63,309 bases of DNA from Crocinitomicaceae bacterium (lineage in GTDB: Bacteria > Bacteroidota > Bacteroidia > Flavobacteriales_D > Crocinitomicaceae). Shown in pieces: positions 9,362 to 18,259 of this stretch. Numbering within the stretch: the stretch's first letter is position 1; each line of letters begins with the position of its first letter. The DNA lies in assembly GCA_029247685.1 (NCBI GenBank), contig JAQWKT010000026.1:1-63309 (forward strand), written 5' to 3'. The notes beneath the pieces were generated by a model. It did no database searches. It worked only from the letters and a program-made list of their open reading frames with translations, and had not been told where the DNA came from. Position numbers and translations under genes: made by a program.

Positions 9362-10491
9362 GTTTTGTCTAGTGCTTTTATAAAACTACTGCATATATGT
9401 GTTAATTGCTCTGCTTCCATTTCTGTGTGTATTGGTAACGAGATTACTCGTTTTGTTAACCAATCAGTGACGGGTAAATCAAGCTCTTTGCTATTAAATT
9501 TTTGAAACATTTTTTGTCTGTGCGCTGGAACAGGGTAATAAATCATGGATGGCACATTATAATCAGCTAAAGATTTGTGCAATTCATCTCGATCTATTCC
9601 TTCTAAAATAAGGGTGTATTGATGAAATACATGTTTTGAGTCATTGGATCTAAATGGGGTTGAAACTCCATTTAGATTTGAAAAGGCCTTGTCATAGCAA
9701 TTGGCAACTATTCTTCTAGAATCAATATATTCATCTAGCTTTTTAAGTTTTATATTAAGAACCGCAGCTTGAATAGAGTCTAGTCTTGAATTACACCCAA
9801 CAATGTCGTGGTAATACTTTTCACTTTGTCCGTGATTAGCTATTTGTTTTATTGTTTTTGCAAGTTCATCATTGTTTGTAAATAATGCTCCACCATCTCC
9901 ATAACATCCTAGGTTTTTAGAGGGAAAAAAAGAAGTACACCCTATGTCACCAAGTGTGCCTGTTTTCACCATTTCACCATTATTTAGCTTGTAATCACTT
10001 CCGATTGCTTGTGCATTGTCTTCCACAATGAAAAGATTGTGTTTTTTAGCTATTTCAAGAATTTCATTCATGTTAGCTGCTTGCCCATATAAATGAACAG
10101 GGACAATTGCTTTTGTTTTTGGAGTGATTGCTTCTTCAATTTTTTTCGAATCAAGACAAAATGTTTCTTTGTCTACATCCACAAATATTGGCTTTAGATT
10201 TAAAAGAGCGATAACTTCTGTTGTAGCTATATAAGTGAATGATGGGGTAATAACTTCATCTCCAGGTTGAAGCCCAAGAGCCATTAAAGAAATTTGAAGC
10301 GCATCTGTTCCATTTGCACATGGGATTACATGTTTTACGTTTAAGTATTCTTGTAAGCTGGTCTTAAACTCATTTACCTCGGGACCGTTAATAAAAGTGG
10401 CATTATTTAATACGGTTTCTATTGCTTTATTTACAGATGGTTTAATTTTATCGTATTGAGAAATTAAATCCACCATTTGTATTTTCTTCAT
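9358..10491 (-). CDS. wbpE: DegT/DnrJ/EryC1/StrS aminotransferase, probable WbpE type
   Basis: A 377-residue PLP-dependent sugar aminotransferase and first gene of the polysaccharide operon. The PLP lysine is K192 in FFPSKNLG, with the ED-AQA cofactor-binding block near residues 157-162 and the GTDAL phosphate-binding segment at 61-65. WbpE uses glutamate to aminate C3 of UDP-3-keto-GlcNAcA, fitting between the WbpB and WbpD enzymes encoded downstream. Other sugar aminotransferases of this fold look similar, so the substrate rests on context. A full promoter lies upstream at 10518-10547. Confidence 0.88.
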   Translation of the reverse strand: MKKIQMVDLISQYDKIKPSVNKAIETVLNNATFINGPEVNEFKTSLQEYLNVKHVIPCANGTDALQISLMALGLQPGDEVITPSFTYIATTEVIALLNLKPIFVDVDKETFCLDSKKIEEAITPKTKAIVPVHLYGQAANMNEILEIAKKHNLFIVEDNAQAIGSDYKLNNGEMVKTGTLGDIGCTSFFPSKNLGCYGDGGALFTNNDELAKTIKQIANHGQSEKYYHDIVGCNSRLDSIQAAVLNIKLKKLDEYIDSRRIVANCYDKAFSNLNGVSTPFRSNDSKHVFHQYTLILEGIDRDELHKSLADYNVPSMIYYPVPAHRQKMFQKFNSKELDLPVTDWLTKRVISLPIHTEMEAEQLTHICSSFIKALDKT

Positions 10492-10517
10492 TATAAAATG
10501 AATTAGAATTAATCATG

Positions 10518-10547
10518 CAAATTTACTCATTATATACGTATATTCAA
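10518..10547 (-). promoter_or_regulatory. Promoter of the polysaccharide precursor operon (TTG-N19-TAAATTTG)
   Basis: On the minus strand TTG (10545-10547) is followed after exactly 19 bases by TAAATTTG (10518-10525). This matches the Bacteroidota -33/-7 layout in both boxes and spacing. The -7 box ends 27 bases before the aminotransferase ATG, leaving a short AT-rich leader. It is the only good promoter I see for the eight genes down to 2344. Confidence 0.65.
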
Positions 10548-10633
10548 TTAATATAAATGATTTTAGCGTGTAATTTTCTTAAATTATACTAATAAAATTT
10601 ATTTATAGTTATCTATATAACTTTCAAATAAAT

Positions 10634-10641
10634 TATTTTTG
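10634..10641 (+). promoter_or_regulatory. TAnnTTTG box ahead of the outer membrane protein gene
   Basis: TATTTTTG matches the -7 consensus exactly but ends only 3 bases before the ATG at 10645, so a transcript from it would be leaderless. No TTG box at suitable spacing. Weak support. Confidence 0.3.
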
Positions 10642-10644
10642 TTT

Positions 10645-11403
10645 ATGAATAAATTTGTCTTTACTCTATCTTTCTTTTTTTTAGGCCATTTTTTGTTTTC
10701 CCAAAGAAATGTTAAGGATTCATCAATAGCCACACCTTGGTTATCTGTTCATTATGGAGGAAATTGGACTGAAGGAGATCTTTCATCTAGATATGGATAT
10801 CTTAATCATGTTGGTTTTTCAGCTGGTTATAAATTGCGATCTAATTGGGTGTTTAAATCGGATATTTCGTTTATGTTTGGCAATCAAGTTAGATTGAGTG
10901 GTGTTTTTGATCACTTAATAGATTCTCAGGGAAACATTACGGATGTTAATGGAGATATAGCAATGGTTTATGCTACACCAAGAGGAGCTTATTTTAATTT
11001 TGATTTTGGTAAAATAATTCCAATTTTTAGTCCAAATCAAAACTCAGGGTTGTATTTGAGTTTTGGAGGAGGATATTTGTTTCATTATTTGAATGTTGAA
11101 ACTCAAGACCAAGTGATACCATCTCTTGAATTAGATTATAAAAAAGGATATGATCGTTTTACCTCGGGTCTTAATATTCATCAATTTATAGGGTATTCTT
11201 TCATGGCTAATGCAGGGTTTTATAATTTTTATGGAGGGGTCTATTTTCAGGAAGGATTTACTAAAAACAGAAGAACTATTTTTTTTGATCAACCTAATGA
11301 ACCAGTTCCTTCTGATTTAAGATTAGATATGCAGATTGGATTTAGAGTAGGGTGGATGATTCCTGTATATAAAAGACAACCTAAATCTTATTATTTTAAT
11401 TAA
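10645..11403 (+). CDS. Predicted outer membrane beta-barrel protein
   Basis: The protein has 252 residues from the ATG at 10645; a TTG two codons earlier is unlikely. Residues 1-21 are a clear signal peptide (MNKFVFTLSFFFLGHFLFS) and the rest alternates polar and aromatic residues in the way of an outer membrane barrel, with glycine-rich turns and several short aromatic strands. No enzymatic motif is seen. Its stop TAA shares an A with the ATG of the Kdo transferase gene (TAATG), so the two are translationally coupled. That suggests a role in the envelope, but no more specific function can be read from the sequence. Confidence 0.75.
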   Translation: MNKFVFTLSFFFLGHFLFSQRNVKDSSIATPWLSVHYGGNWTEGDLSSRYGYLNHVGFSAGYKLRSNWVFKSDISFMFGNQVRLSGVFDHLIDSQGNITDVNGDIAMVYATPRGAYFNFDFGKIIPIFSPNQNSGLYLSFGGGYLFHYLNVETQDQVIPSLELDYKKGYDRFTSGLNIHQFIGYSFMANAGFYNFYGGVYFQEGFTKNRRTIFFDQPNEPVPSDLRLDMQIGFRVGWMIPVYKRQPKSYYFN

Positions 11404-12650
11404 TGCATTTCTTATATAATTTTGCGATACATTTTTATTGGTTTTTAATCTTTATTGTGTCTTTATTTGGTTTGGATAAAGCAAAAAGATGGATTAATGG
11501 GCGAAATCATAAATTAAAAAATTGGGGTTTAATTCCATCTGACAAAACCATCTATTGGTTTCACTGTGCTTCTCTTGGAGAGTTCGATCAAGGAAGCCCA
11601 TTAATGCATAAAGTTAAATCTAAAGATCCTAAAGCATTTATTTTGGTTACTTTTTTTTCTCCATCAGGAATGGATAATTTTTCTAAAAGAGATCATTGCG
11701 TAGATGCTTCTTATTACTTGCCTATCGATACACCAAAAAAAGCAAAAGAGTTTATTGATTTTTTTAAACCAAATTTTGCTTTTTTTATAAAGTATGAATT
11801 TTGGGTCAATCATATTTTATTTGCAAAGAAAAACGGAGTTAAAGTTTTTTGTGTTTCTGGTTTATTTCGTGATAACCAAGTTTTTTTTAAATGGTACGGG
11901 ACTTTTTTAAGAAAAATTCTCTTTGAATTTGATTTTTTATTCCTGCAGAACTCAAAGAGTGAGTCTTTACTTCATCAAATAGGAATTAAAAATACGTTGG
12001 TTTGTGGAGACACTCGATATGATACAGTAAAAAATAAATTTTTGCAAATGCAAAATAAAGAAGAGCAAAATGCAGCTTCAAATAAAATAATATCGAGTTT
12101 TCTTAATTCTAAGAAAGCAATTATAATTGGAAGTTCATGGCCCAAAGAAGAATCCTTGATTATTCCTTATATTAAAAATAACCCATATCAAAAATTTATT
12201 ATAGCACCTCATGACATCTCAGAAAAGCATTTAAAAAGCATCAAGATGCAGCTAAAAGACAATCTTGTCACTTTTACAGATTATAAACCGATTCCCAATG
12301 CAAATTGTTTGCTTTTAGATACAATTGGTCATTTATCAAGTGCTTATTTTTATGGAAAGATGGCATTTATTGGGGGAGGTTTTTCTGGAAAACTACACAA
12401 TGTTTTAGAACCTGCGGTTTATGGTTTACCAACTTTTTATGGTCCGAAATTTCATAAATTTCCGGAGGCAAAAGAGTTTGTTGAATCTGGAATAGGGTTT
12501 GTGGTCAGAGATTATAAAAGCATGTTGAAAACAATTCAAAAAATAGATGATGATTTAGACGTATTAACTCTAAAAACAAAATCGCATATGGACCATAAAA
12601 TAGGTACAACTGAAATGATTTATCAGCATTTTATTTCGAGAGGCTATTAA
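11403..12650 (+). CDS. waaA: 3-deoxy-D-manno-octulosonic acid (Kdo) transferase
   Basis: A 415-residue GT30 family enzyme that transfers Kdo from CMP-Kdo to lipid IVA in the inner membrane, a core step of lipopolysaccharide synthesis. It has an N-terminal membrane anchor (residues about 5-25), the WFHCASLGEFDQ motif near 52-63 that contains the conserved catalytic glutamate, and the C-terminal GGGFSGKLHNVLEPAVYG block near residues 320-340 that binds the nucleotide sugar. Length fits the family. It is translationally coupled to the barrel protein and ends convergently next to pth (gap of zero). Confidence 0.93.
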   Translation: MHFLYNFAIHFYWFLIFIVSLFGLDKAKRWINGRNHKLKNWGLIPSDKTIYWFHCASLGEFDQGSPLMHKVKSKDPKAFILVTFFSPSGMDNFSKRDHCVDASYYLPIDTPKKAKEFIDFFKPNFAFFIKYEFWVNHILFAKKNGVKVFCVSGLFRDNQVFFKWYGTFLRKILFEFDFLFLQNSKSESLLHQIGIKNTLVCGDTRYDTVKNKFLQMQNKEEQNAASNKIISSFLNSKKAIIIGSSWPKEESLIIPYIKNNPYQKFIIAPHDISEKHLKSIKMQLKDNLVTFTDYKPIPNANCLLLDTIGHLSSAYFYGKMAFIGGGFSGKLHNVLEPAVYGLPTFYGPKFHKFPEAKEFVESGIGFVVRDYKSMLKTIQKIDDDLDVLTLKTKSHMDHKIGTTEMIYQHFISRGY

Positions 12651-13214
12651 CTATTTGTTGTTCCAATTTGTCATTGCCATAGCAACTCCTACAGTACAAA
12701 AACTTTTAATACATTCTACGGCTTTTTCAATTTTATTAGAAAGGACTTCGATTTCCTCCTCTTTCCAAGGCCCCAATACATGAATAACTTGTTTCCCTTT
12801 TTGAAAATCGTTTCCTATTCCAAATCGAAGTCTAGAATAGATGCTTGTATTTAATATTTGTTGAATATTTTTTAAACCATTATGTCCACCATCACTTCCT
12901 TTTGCTCGAAGTCTAATTTTCCCAAGAGGAAGTGATAAATCATCCGTAATAACCAGGATGTTCTCAAGAGAAATTTTTTCTTTTTGCATCCAATAATTTA
13001 CTGCCTTTCCTGATAGGTTCATATAGGTAGATGGTTTAATTACTACAAGAGTTCTAGATTTATATTTTAAATAAGAAATGTTTGCTAATTTTTCTGTTTT
13101 AAAATTTCCTTTTAATTCTTTTGTGAGTTTATCTACCACATCAAATCCAATGTTGTGCCTTGTATGTTGATATTCAGTGCCTATATTTCCTAACCCAATG
13201 ATTAAATATTTCAT
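12651..13214 (-). CDS. pth: Peptidyl-tRNA hydrolase
   Basis: A 187-residue cytoplasmic esterase that releases peptides from peptidyl-tRNA dropped by ribosomes. GLGNIGTEYQHTRHNIGFD at residues 7-25 contains the conserved catalytic His (H20) and Asn; KPSTYMNLSG and the SLPLGKIRLRAKGSDGGHNG block follow, as in all bacterial Pth proteins. It is monocistronic on the minus strand, with a near-consensus TACTTTTA box before the ATG. The size fits exactly. Confidence 0.96.
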   Translation of the reverse strand: MKYLIIGLGNIGTEYQHTRHNIGFDVVDKLTKELKGNFKTEKLANISYLKYKSRTLVVIKPSTYMNLSGKAVNYWMQKEKISLENILVITDDLSLPLGKIRLRAKGSDGGHNGLKNIQQILNTSIYSRLRFGIGNDFQKGKQVIHVLGPWKEEEIEVLSNKIEKAVECIKSFCTVGVAMAMTNWNNK

Positions 13215-13274
13215 GATTTAAAAGTAAAAAAAGTATTTATTAGTAAATAGTAAATAGTTTACGTTTTGATGGTT

Positions 13275-13282
13275 TACTTTTG
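13275..13282 (+). promoter_or_regulatory. TAnnTTTG box ahead of the small orphan gene
   Basis: TACTTTTG matches the -7 consensus and ends 16 bases before the ATG at 13299, a typical short leader. There is no well-spaced TTG box. Its presence supports the small downstream gene being expressed. Confidence 0.4.
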
Positions 13283-13298
13283 ATAAAAACAAAACGTA

Positions 13299-13616
13299 AT
13301 GAAAAAAGAAAAAATTAAAATAAATCGAATAGAATGTAATTCAGTAGATAGTATTATGACTTTGTCTGGAGAAATAATTAACGGTGTTTTTTCATTTCAA
13401 ACGAAAATAGATTTACCAATTTATTGGTTTAATATTTTTTTGAATTATCTGCAAAAAAATAATTCTAATATCACTATTCATGATTACATTGAAGAAATAA
13501 ACTTTCCAGAAGGCGTTGTCTATTATGAATTAGATGCCAAAAACTTGATAAGTAGAATAATTGAAAGAAAAATGTTTAATGGTTTATCAAATATATCTCA
13601 AAAGATAGGGGCGTAG
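13299..13616 (+). CDS. Hypothetical protein, 105 residues
   Basis: I do not recognise this protein. It starts with a lysine-rich N-terminus, has no signal peptide or membrane segment, and looks like a small cytoplasmic alpha/beta protein with several aromatic residues in the middle (YWFNIFLNYL, residues 47-56). A consensus -7 box precedes it, and it ends 9 bases before the convergent infB stop. The codon use is like that of its neighbours, which supports it being a real gene. Confidence 0.6.
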   Translation: MKKEKIKINRIECNSVDSIMTLSGEIINGVFSFQTKIDLPIYWFNIFLNYLQKNNSNITIHDYIEEINFPEGVVYYELDAKNLISRIIERKMFNGLSNISQKIGA

Positions 13617-13625
13617 AAGGAAATT

Positions 13626-16382
13626 TTATAGTTTTCTTGCGACTTCAACTTCTTCAAATGCCTCAATTATATCTCCTATTTGGATGTTGTTGTATTTCTC
13701 AATATTTAATCCACATTCAAAATTATTTTTAACTTCCTTTACGTCGTCTTTAAATCTTTTTAATGAACCTAGATTCCCTGTATGAACAACAATTCCGTCT
13801 CTAATAATTCTAATTTTTGAGGACCTTTTTAAGGTTCCATTTAATACATAGCATCCTGCAACAGTACCAACTTTTGTAATGTTGAAGGTTTCTCTTATTT
13901 CAGCAGAACCTGTAATTTTTTCTTCAATATCTGGAGATAACATTCCTTCCATTGCAGATTTTATTTCATCGATTGCTTTATAAATTACCGAGTAAAGACG
14001 AATGTCTATTTGTTCATTTTCTGCAATTTTTCTGGCTCCATTGGTAGGTCTAACTTGGAATCCAATGATAATGGCATCAGATGCAGAAGCAAGGTTAACA
14101 TCTGCCTCAGATATTGCTCCAACTCCTTTATGTATTATGTTAACTTGTATTTCTTCTGTTGAAAGTTTTAACATTGAATCAGAAAGTGCTTCAATAGATC
14201 CATCCACATCTCCTTTAACGATAAGGTTAAGCTCTTTAAAGTCACCAATAGCTAATCGTCTTCCAATTTCATCAAGAGTTATATGTTTTGTAGTTCGTAG
14301 TCCTTGCTCTCTATATAGTTGCTCTCTTTTTGTGGCGATTGTTCTAGCTTCTCTTTCGTCCGTTAAGACATTAAATTTGTCCCCAGCGCTAGGAGCACCA
14401 TTAATACCAAGAACAGCTACAGGTTGAGATGGACCAGCTTCTTTTAAAGGATTTCCATGTTCGTCATGCATGGCTCTTACTTTTCCATAAAATCGTCCAA
14501 CTAATACCACATCTCCGATACGAAGAGTACCAGCTTGAACTAATAAGTTAGTAACATACCCTTTTCCTTTATCTAAAGAAGATTCAACAACAGTTCCTAA
14601 TGCATTTTTATCAGCAACAGCTTTTAAATCTAGCATTTCAGCTTCTAGAAGGATTTTTTCAAGTAATAGATCAATATTTTTATTTTGTTTTGCCGAAATT
14701 TCTTGACTTTGGAATTTTCCTCCCCATTCTTCAACAAGAATATTCATTCCTGACAATTGTTCTTTTATTTTGTCTGTATTTGCACCTGGCTTATCAATTT
14801 TATTAATAGCAAAAATCATTGGAACACTTGCGGCTTGAGCATGAGAGATGGCTTCTTTTGTTTGTGGCATCACATCATCATCCGCAGCAACAATAATAAT
14901 TGCAACATCAGTTACTTGAGCTCCTCTTGCACGCATAGCTGTAAAGGCTTCGTGTCCTGGTGTATCAAGAAAGGTCAACCTTTGTCCATCTTTTAAATTA
15001 ACAGAATATGCCCCGATATGCTGGGTGATACCCCCCGCTTCTCCTTCAGTAACATTTGCATCTCGAATTCTATCTAACAAAGAGGTTTTTCCATGATCAA
15101 CATGCCCCATTACAGTTATAATCGGTGGCCGACTTTCTAGATCTTCCTCATTGTCTTCATTAATTTGGATAGACTCTTGTACTTCAGCGCTTACAAATTC
15201 TGTTTCAAATCCAAATTCTTCAGCAATTATTTGAATTGTTTCCGCATCAATACGTTGATTGATAGATGCAAAAATCCCTAAAGTCATACATGAAGAAATG
15301 ACCTGTGTAGATTGTACATTCATCATTGTTGCTAATTCAGAAACAGAAACAAATTCAGTAAGCTTAAGTGTTTTTTGATCTAATTCAGCGATTTCAATCT
15401 CTTCTTGTCGCTTTTGGGCCATCACTTCTCTTTTGGCTCTTCTGTTTTTTGAACCTTTTGATTTACCTCCTTTGTTTGAAAGTCTAGCAAGTGTTTCTTT
15501 AATTTCTTTTTGAATGTCTTCTTCAGAAATTTCTTTCTTCTCTTCTTTTCCTTTTCTGTGATTTTTTTGATTATCTGTTTTTCCCTTCGAAGCAACTGTT
15601 GGATTTACTTTTTTAATTCTCTTGCGTTTCCTTTTTTTATCTTTGTTGTCTTCTGAAGGAGAAGGCTTTTTGGGTAATTCAATTTTTCCTAAAACAGTAG
15701 GTCCAGTTAATTTTTTTCGATCTACGCGGACAGTTTCAATTTTTTCTACTGCATTTTCTTCAGAAACATCATTTTCTTTAGAATTTACAGTTTCTTTTGG
15801 AGTTTCGGTTTCTTTTGAAGTTTCGGTTTCTTTTGGAGTTTCGGTTTCTTTTGGAGTTTCGGTTTCTTTTGCAGATTCTTTTTCAACTTCTAATTGAATA
15901 TCTTCTTTCTTTTCTTCTTCTTCAACAGGATCCTTTTTTACTTCTTTATTTTTAGTTGGTCGAGTTTTTTGATTGATTTTATCAAGATTTATTTTTCCAA
16001 CTACATTTAGGCTTGATTTTTTAGTTTCTTCCTCCTTACTCTTATTTTCTCTTTTATCAAATGCTTTTTGTTTTATCTCGTCAAGATTGATAGGGGGTTC
16101 TTCCTCTACTATTGGAGTAGTGATTTCTTGAACTTCTTTTCTTTGATCTTTTAAAGAAATAGATTCTTTAACTTCATTTCGGTTAGAAGAAGTTTTTGCT
16201 TTTTCTTTTAAATTTTGATCTTCAGCAAATTCTGCTCGCAACAATTCTAAATGCTCTTGCTGCAGTTTTGTATTAGGAGTAAAATCCATTGAAATCTCTT
16301 TAGATTTCAAAAAATCTATTAATGTTTGCACACCCACATTTAGCTCGCTTGCCGCTTTTCCTAATCTAACTGGTCTTGCCAT
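13626..16382 (-). CDS. infB: Translation initiation factor IF-2
   Basis: A 918-residue GTPase that brings initiator tRNA to the 30S ribosome. An N-terminal IF2N-like domain (residues 1-60) is followed by a long, highly charged, poorly conserved linker (about 60-330), a second IF2N domain, then the G domain with GHVDHGKT near residue 426, DTPGHEAF and NKID, and the C-terminal domains ending in the tRNA-binding part. The linker carries four tandem KETET(P/S) hexapeptides coded by a perfect 18-bp repeat. It is the last gene of rimP-nusA-infB, the universal order for these genes. Confidence 0.97.
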   Translation of the reverse strand: MARPVRLGKAASELNVGVQTLIDFLKSKEISMDFTPNTKLQQEHLELLRAEFAEDQNLKEKAKTSSNRNEVKESISLKDQRKEVQEITTPIVEEEPPINLDEIKQKAFDKRENKSKEEETKKSSLNVVGKINLDKINQKTRPTKNKEVKKDPVEEEEKKEDIQLEVEKESAKETETPKETETPKETETSKETETPKETVNSKENDVSEENAVEKIETVRVDRKKLTGPTVLGKIELPKKPSPSEDNKDKKRKRKRIKKVNPTVASKGKTDNQKNHRKGKEEKKEISEEDIQKEIKETLARLSNKGGKSKGSKNRRAKREVMAQKRQEEIEIAELDQKTLKLTEFVSVSELATMMNVQSTQVISSCMTLGIFASINQRIDAETIQIIAEEFGFETEFVSAEVQESIQINEDNEEDLESRPPIITVMGHVDHGKTSLLDRIRDANVTEGEAGGITQHIGAYSVNLKDGQRLTFLDTPGHEAFTAMRARGAQVTDVAIIIVAADDDVMPQTKEAISHAQAASVPMIFAINKIDKPGANTDKIKEQLSGMNILVEEWGGKFQSQEISAKQNKNIDLLLEKILLEAEMLDLKAVADKNALGTVVESSLDKGKGYVTNLLVQAGTLRIGDVVLVGRFYGKVRAMHDEHGNPLKEAGPSQPVAVLGINGAPSAGDKFNVLTDEREARTIATKREQLYREQGLRTTKHITLDEIGRRLAIGDFKELNLIVKGDVDGSIEALSDSMLKLSTEEIQVNIIHKGVGAISEADVNLASASDAIIIGFQVRPTNGARKIAENEQIDIRLYSVIYKAIDEIKSAMEGMLSPDIEEKITGSAEIRETFNITKVGTVAGCYVLNGTLKRSSKIRIIRDGIVVHTGNLGSLKRFKDDVKEVKNNFECGLNIEKYNNIQIGDIIEAFEEVEVARKL
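15801..15872 (-). repeat. Four tandem 18-bp repeats inside infB
   Basis: Four direct copies of an 18-bp unit (plus-strand form AGTTTCGGTTTCTTTTGG) run head to tail at 15801-15818, 15819-15836, 15837-15854 and 15855-15872, differing only at the last two bases of the first and last. A degenerate fifth copy lies just upstream on the coordinate axis. They code for the KETETP repeats in the flexible linker of IF-2 and stay in frame, so copy-number change would be tolerated. Confidence 0.9.
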
Positions 16383-16423
16383 ATATAAAATTATTGCTGT
16401 AAGTTACAGTAATTAAAACAAAA

Positions 16424-17659
16424 TTACTCAAATTCTGCTTTCAAAATATTTAATACTTCTACTATTGTTTCTTTTTCAAGATCTGTTCTTTGTTCTAGAT
16501 CTTCTATAGCTAGTTCAATCACAGATTTTGCAGTATCGCATCCTATAGCCTTTAGTTCATCTAAAATCCAGCTATCGATTTCATCTGCAAATTCCTCTAA
16601 ATCAACATCTTCAATATCTACTTCTCCATCTCTATAAACATCTAATTCGTACCCAGTTAATCTTCCAGCTAGTTTAATGTTGTTTCCTCCTCTTCCAATT
16701 GCTAATGAGACTTGATCAGGTTTTAGGTAAACCTTGGCTCTTTTTTCAGCTTCATTTAAATCGATAGAGGTTATTTTTGCTGGAGATAAAGATCTTTGTA
16801 TCAGTAATTGTGAATTCATTGTGAAGTTTATTACATCAATGTTTTCATTTTTTAATTCTCGAACTATTCCATGAATTCTAGAGCCTTTCATTCCAACACA
16901 TGCTCCAACTGGATCTATTCTATCATCATACGATTCAACAGCAACTTTTGCTCTTTCTCCTGGTTCTCTTACAATATTTTTAATAGTGATTAAACCATCA
17001 AAAACTTCAGGAACTTCAAGCTCAAATAATCGCTCTAAAAATTCAGGAGCGGTTCTAGAAAGTATAATAACAGGCGTACTGTTTCTCATGTCAACTTTTG
17101 AAACTACCGCTCTAACAGATTCTCCTTTTTTGAAATAGTCTGAAGGTATTTGTTCAGATTTTGGAAGAATTAATTCATTTCCTTCATCATCCAAAACCAG
17201 AATTTCTTTTTTCCAAACCTGATAAATTTCACCTGTAATAATATCTCCAATTTTCTCTTTATATATTTGATATAAATGGTCTTTTTCAAGCTCCATAATT
17301 CGAGAGATTAAATTTTGCCTTAGAGCTAAAACATTTCGTCTTCCAAAATCGGTAAATTTATATTCTTCTGTAACTTCTTCTCCAATTTCAAAGTCAGGTT
17401 CAATCTTAATCGCATCAGAATATGCAATTTCAGTATTTGGATCTTCAACCTCTCCATCATCAACAATTTCTTTATTTAGAAATATTTGAACGTCCCCTTT
17501 ATCTATATTTACAATAATATCAATGTGTTCGTCCGTATTAAACTTCCTTTTAAATAAGGTTCTAAAAATGTCTTCTAAAACATTTTGCATTGTTTGTTTA
17601 TCAATGTTTTTGAGTTCTTTAAACTCTAAAAATGAGTCTATTAATTCTACATTTTCCAT
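16424..17659 (-). CDS. nusA: Transcription termination/antitermination protein NusA
   Basis: A 411-residue RNA polymerase-binding factor. The N-terminal domain (about 1-130) is followed by an S1 domain (around 135-200), then two KH domains with GACVGMKGSRIHGIVREL near 255-272 and the VSLAIGRGGNNIKLA motif near 320-334, and a short acidic C-terminal region. The length fits Bacteroidota NusA, which lacks the extra acidic repeats of the E. coli protein. It lies 10 bases after rimP and 41 bases before infB, so it is in the middle of the operon. Confidence 0.96.
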   Translation of the reverse strand: MENVELIDSFLEFKELKNIDKQTMQNVLEDIFRTLFKRKFNTDEHIDIIVNIDKGDVQIFLNKEIVDDGEVEDPNTEIAYSDAIKIEPDFEIGEEVTEEYKFTDFGRRNVLALRQNLISRIMELEKDHLYQIYKEKIGDIITGEIYQVWKKEILVLDDEGNELILPKSEQIPSDYFKKGESVRAVVSKVDMRNSTPVIILSRTAPEFLERLFELEVPEVFDGLITIKNIVREPGERAKVAVESYDDRIDPVGACVGMKGSRIHGIVRELKNENIDVINFTMNSQLLIQRSLSPAKITSIDLNEAEKRAKVYLKPDQVSLAIGRGGNNIKLAGRLTGYELDVYRDGEVDIEDVDLEEFADEIDSWILDELKAIGCDTAKSVIELAIEDLEQRTDLEKETIVEVLNILKAEFE

Positions 17660-17669
17660 AGTCGTAATT

Positions 17670-18140
17670 TCAATTAAATGATATTATAATTTTTGTTTCT
17701 TTAATTTGATCAAATGCAATGTTTATATCTTCTACAGACAATACATTTTTCTTTTTTACTTTAATTTTTTTACTCGTTTCGAGTATTATTTCATTAGGAT
17801 TAATTTCTTTTAAAATTCCTTTGTATTCTTTTTGATCTTTGGTTTTTATTTTGACATTCTTCCCTTGATTTTTCTTGTATTGATTAAGGTGTCTAAAGGG
17901 TTTATCTAGTCCAGCAGAGGAAACATTTATAGAGAAGTCCTCTAATTCCCGGTCTAAATTGTGTTCTATATTTCTTGAAATAGAAATACATTCTTTAATA
18001 GAAACGTTCCCTTCTTTTTTATCAATTTCTACATTAATGTTATTTCCTGAAGAAATTTGAAGATCAATAAGATATAGTGTTGAGCTAATCTCATTAATTC
18101 TTTCTGCAATCAGTGTTTCTATTTTCGATTTATTAATCAT
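17670..18140 (-). CDS. rimP: Ribosome maturation factor RimP
   Basis: The start at MINKSKIE (ATG at 18138-18140) gives 156 residues, the normal size for this 30S maturation factor. A longer frame opens with TTG at 18224 but that codon overlaps the -33 promoter box and the added part would include the hairpin at 18152-18171, so it is rejected. The N-terminal domain holds the family pattern around SISRNIEHNLDRELED and NVSSAGLDKPFRHLNQY, followed by the small SH3-like C-terminal domain. It is first in the rimP-nusA-infB operon. Confidence 0.93.
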   Translation of the reverse strand: MINKSKIETLIAERINEISSTLYLIDLQISSGNNINVEIDKKEGNVSIKECISISRNIEHNLDRELEDFSINVSSAGLDKPFRHLNQYKKNQGKNVKIKTKDQKEYKGILKEINPNEIILETSKKIKVKKKNVLSVEDINIAFDQIKETKIIISFN

Positions 18141-18144
18141 GTTT

Positions 18145-18172
18145 ATAAAAAGAGGGGACTCTTGTCCCCTCA
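18145..18172 (-). terminator. Terminator-like hairpin in the 5' leader of rimP-nusA-infB (possible attenuator)
   Basis: On the minus strand GAGGGGAC, a 4-base loop (AAGA) and GTCCCCTC form a perfect 8-bp stem (18152-18171), followed at once by TTTTTAT and then the rimP ATG at 18140. The stem is very GC-rich for this genome. It lies about 15 bases downstream of the predicted transcription start of a strong promoter, not at the end of any gene, so it looks like an attenuator or a translation-control hairpin. Confidence 0.7.
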
Positions 18173-18193
18173 AATATCGTTTTATGTAGGTTG

Positions 18194-18225
18194 CAAATTT
18201 AAGATTTAGTATATTTAATTCCAAA
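18194..18225 (-). promoter_or_regulatory. Promoter of rimP-nusA-infB (TTTG-N20-TAAATTTG)
   Basis: On the minus strand TTTG (18222-18225) is followed after 20 bases by TAAATTTG (18194-18201), matching both Bacteroidota promoter boxes. The predicted transcription start is near 18188, giving a leader of about 48 bases that consists mostly of the hairpin at 18152-18171. Confidence 0.65.
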
Positions 18226-18259
18226 TTATTAACGATAATTTCGTTATTTGTAAGAATAG

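Noticed and set aside
8826-9383. A 185-codon plus-strand open frame opposite ugd
   Set aside because: It lies entirely antisense to a gene with intact catalytic motifs, its translation is Ser/Thr/Pro-rich with no domain, and there is no promoter box.
14002-14427. A 141-codon plus-strand open frame inside infB
   Set aside because: Antisense to the conserved C-terminal part of IF-2; no independent signals.
15785-15875. Direct repeats in infB considered as a CRISPR-like array
   Set aside because: Units are contiguous with no spacers, are 18 bp and in frame with the protein.
18138-18224. Extended rimP start at TTG 18224
   Set aside because: The TTG overlaps the -33 promoter box and the extension would be translated through the leader hairpin; the family starts at the ATG at 18140.
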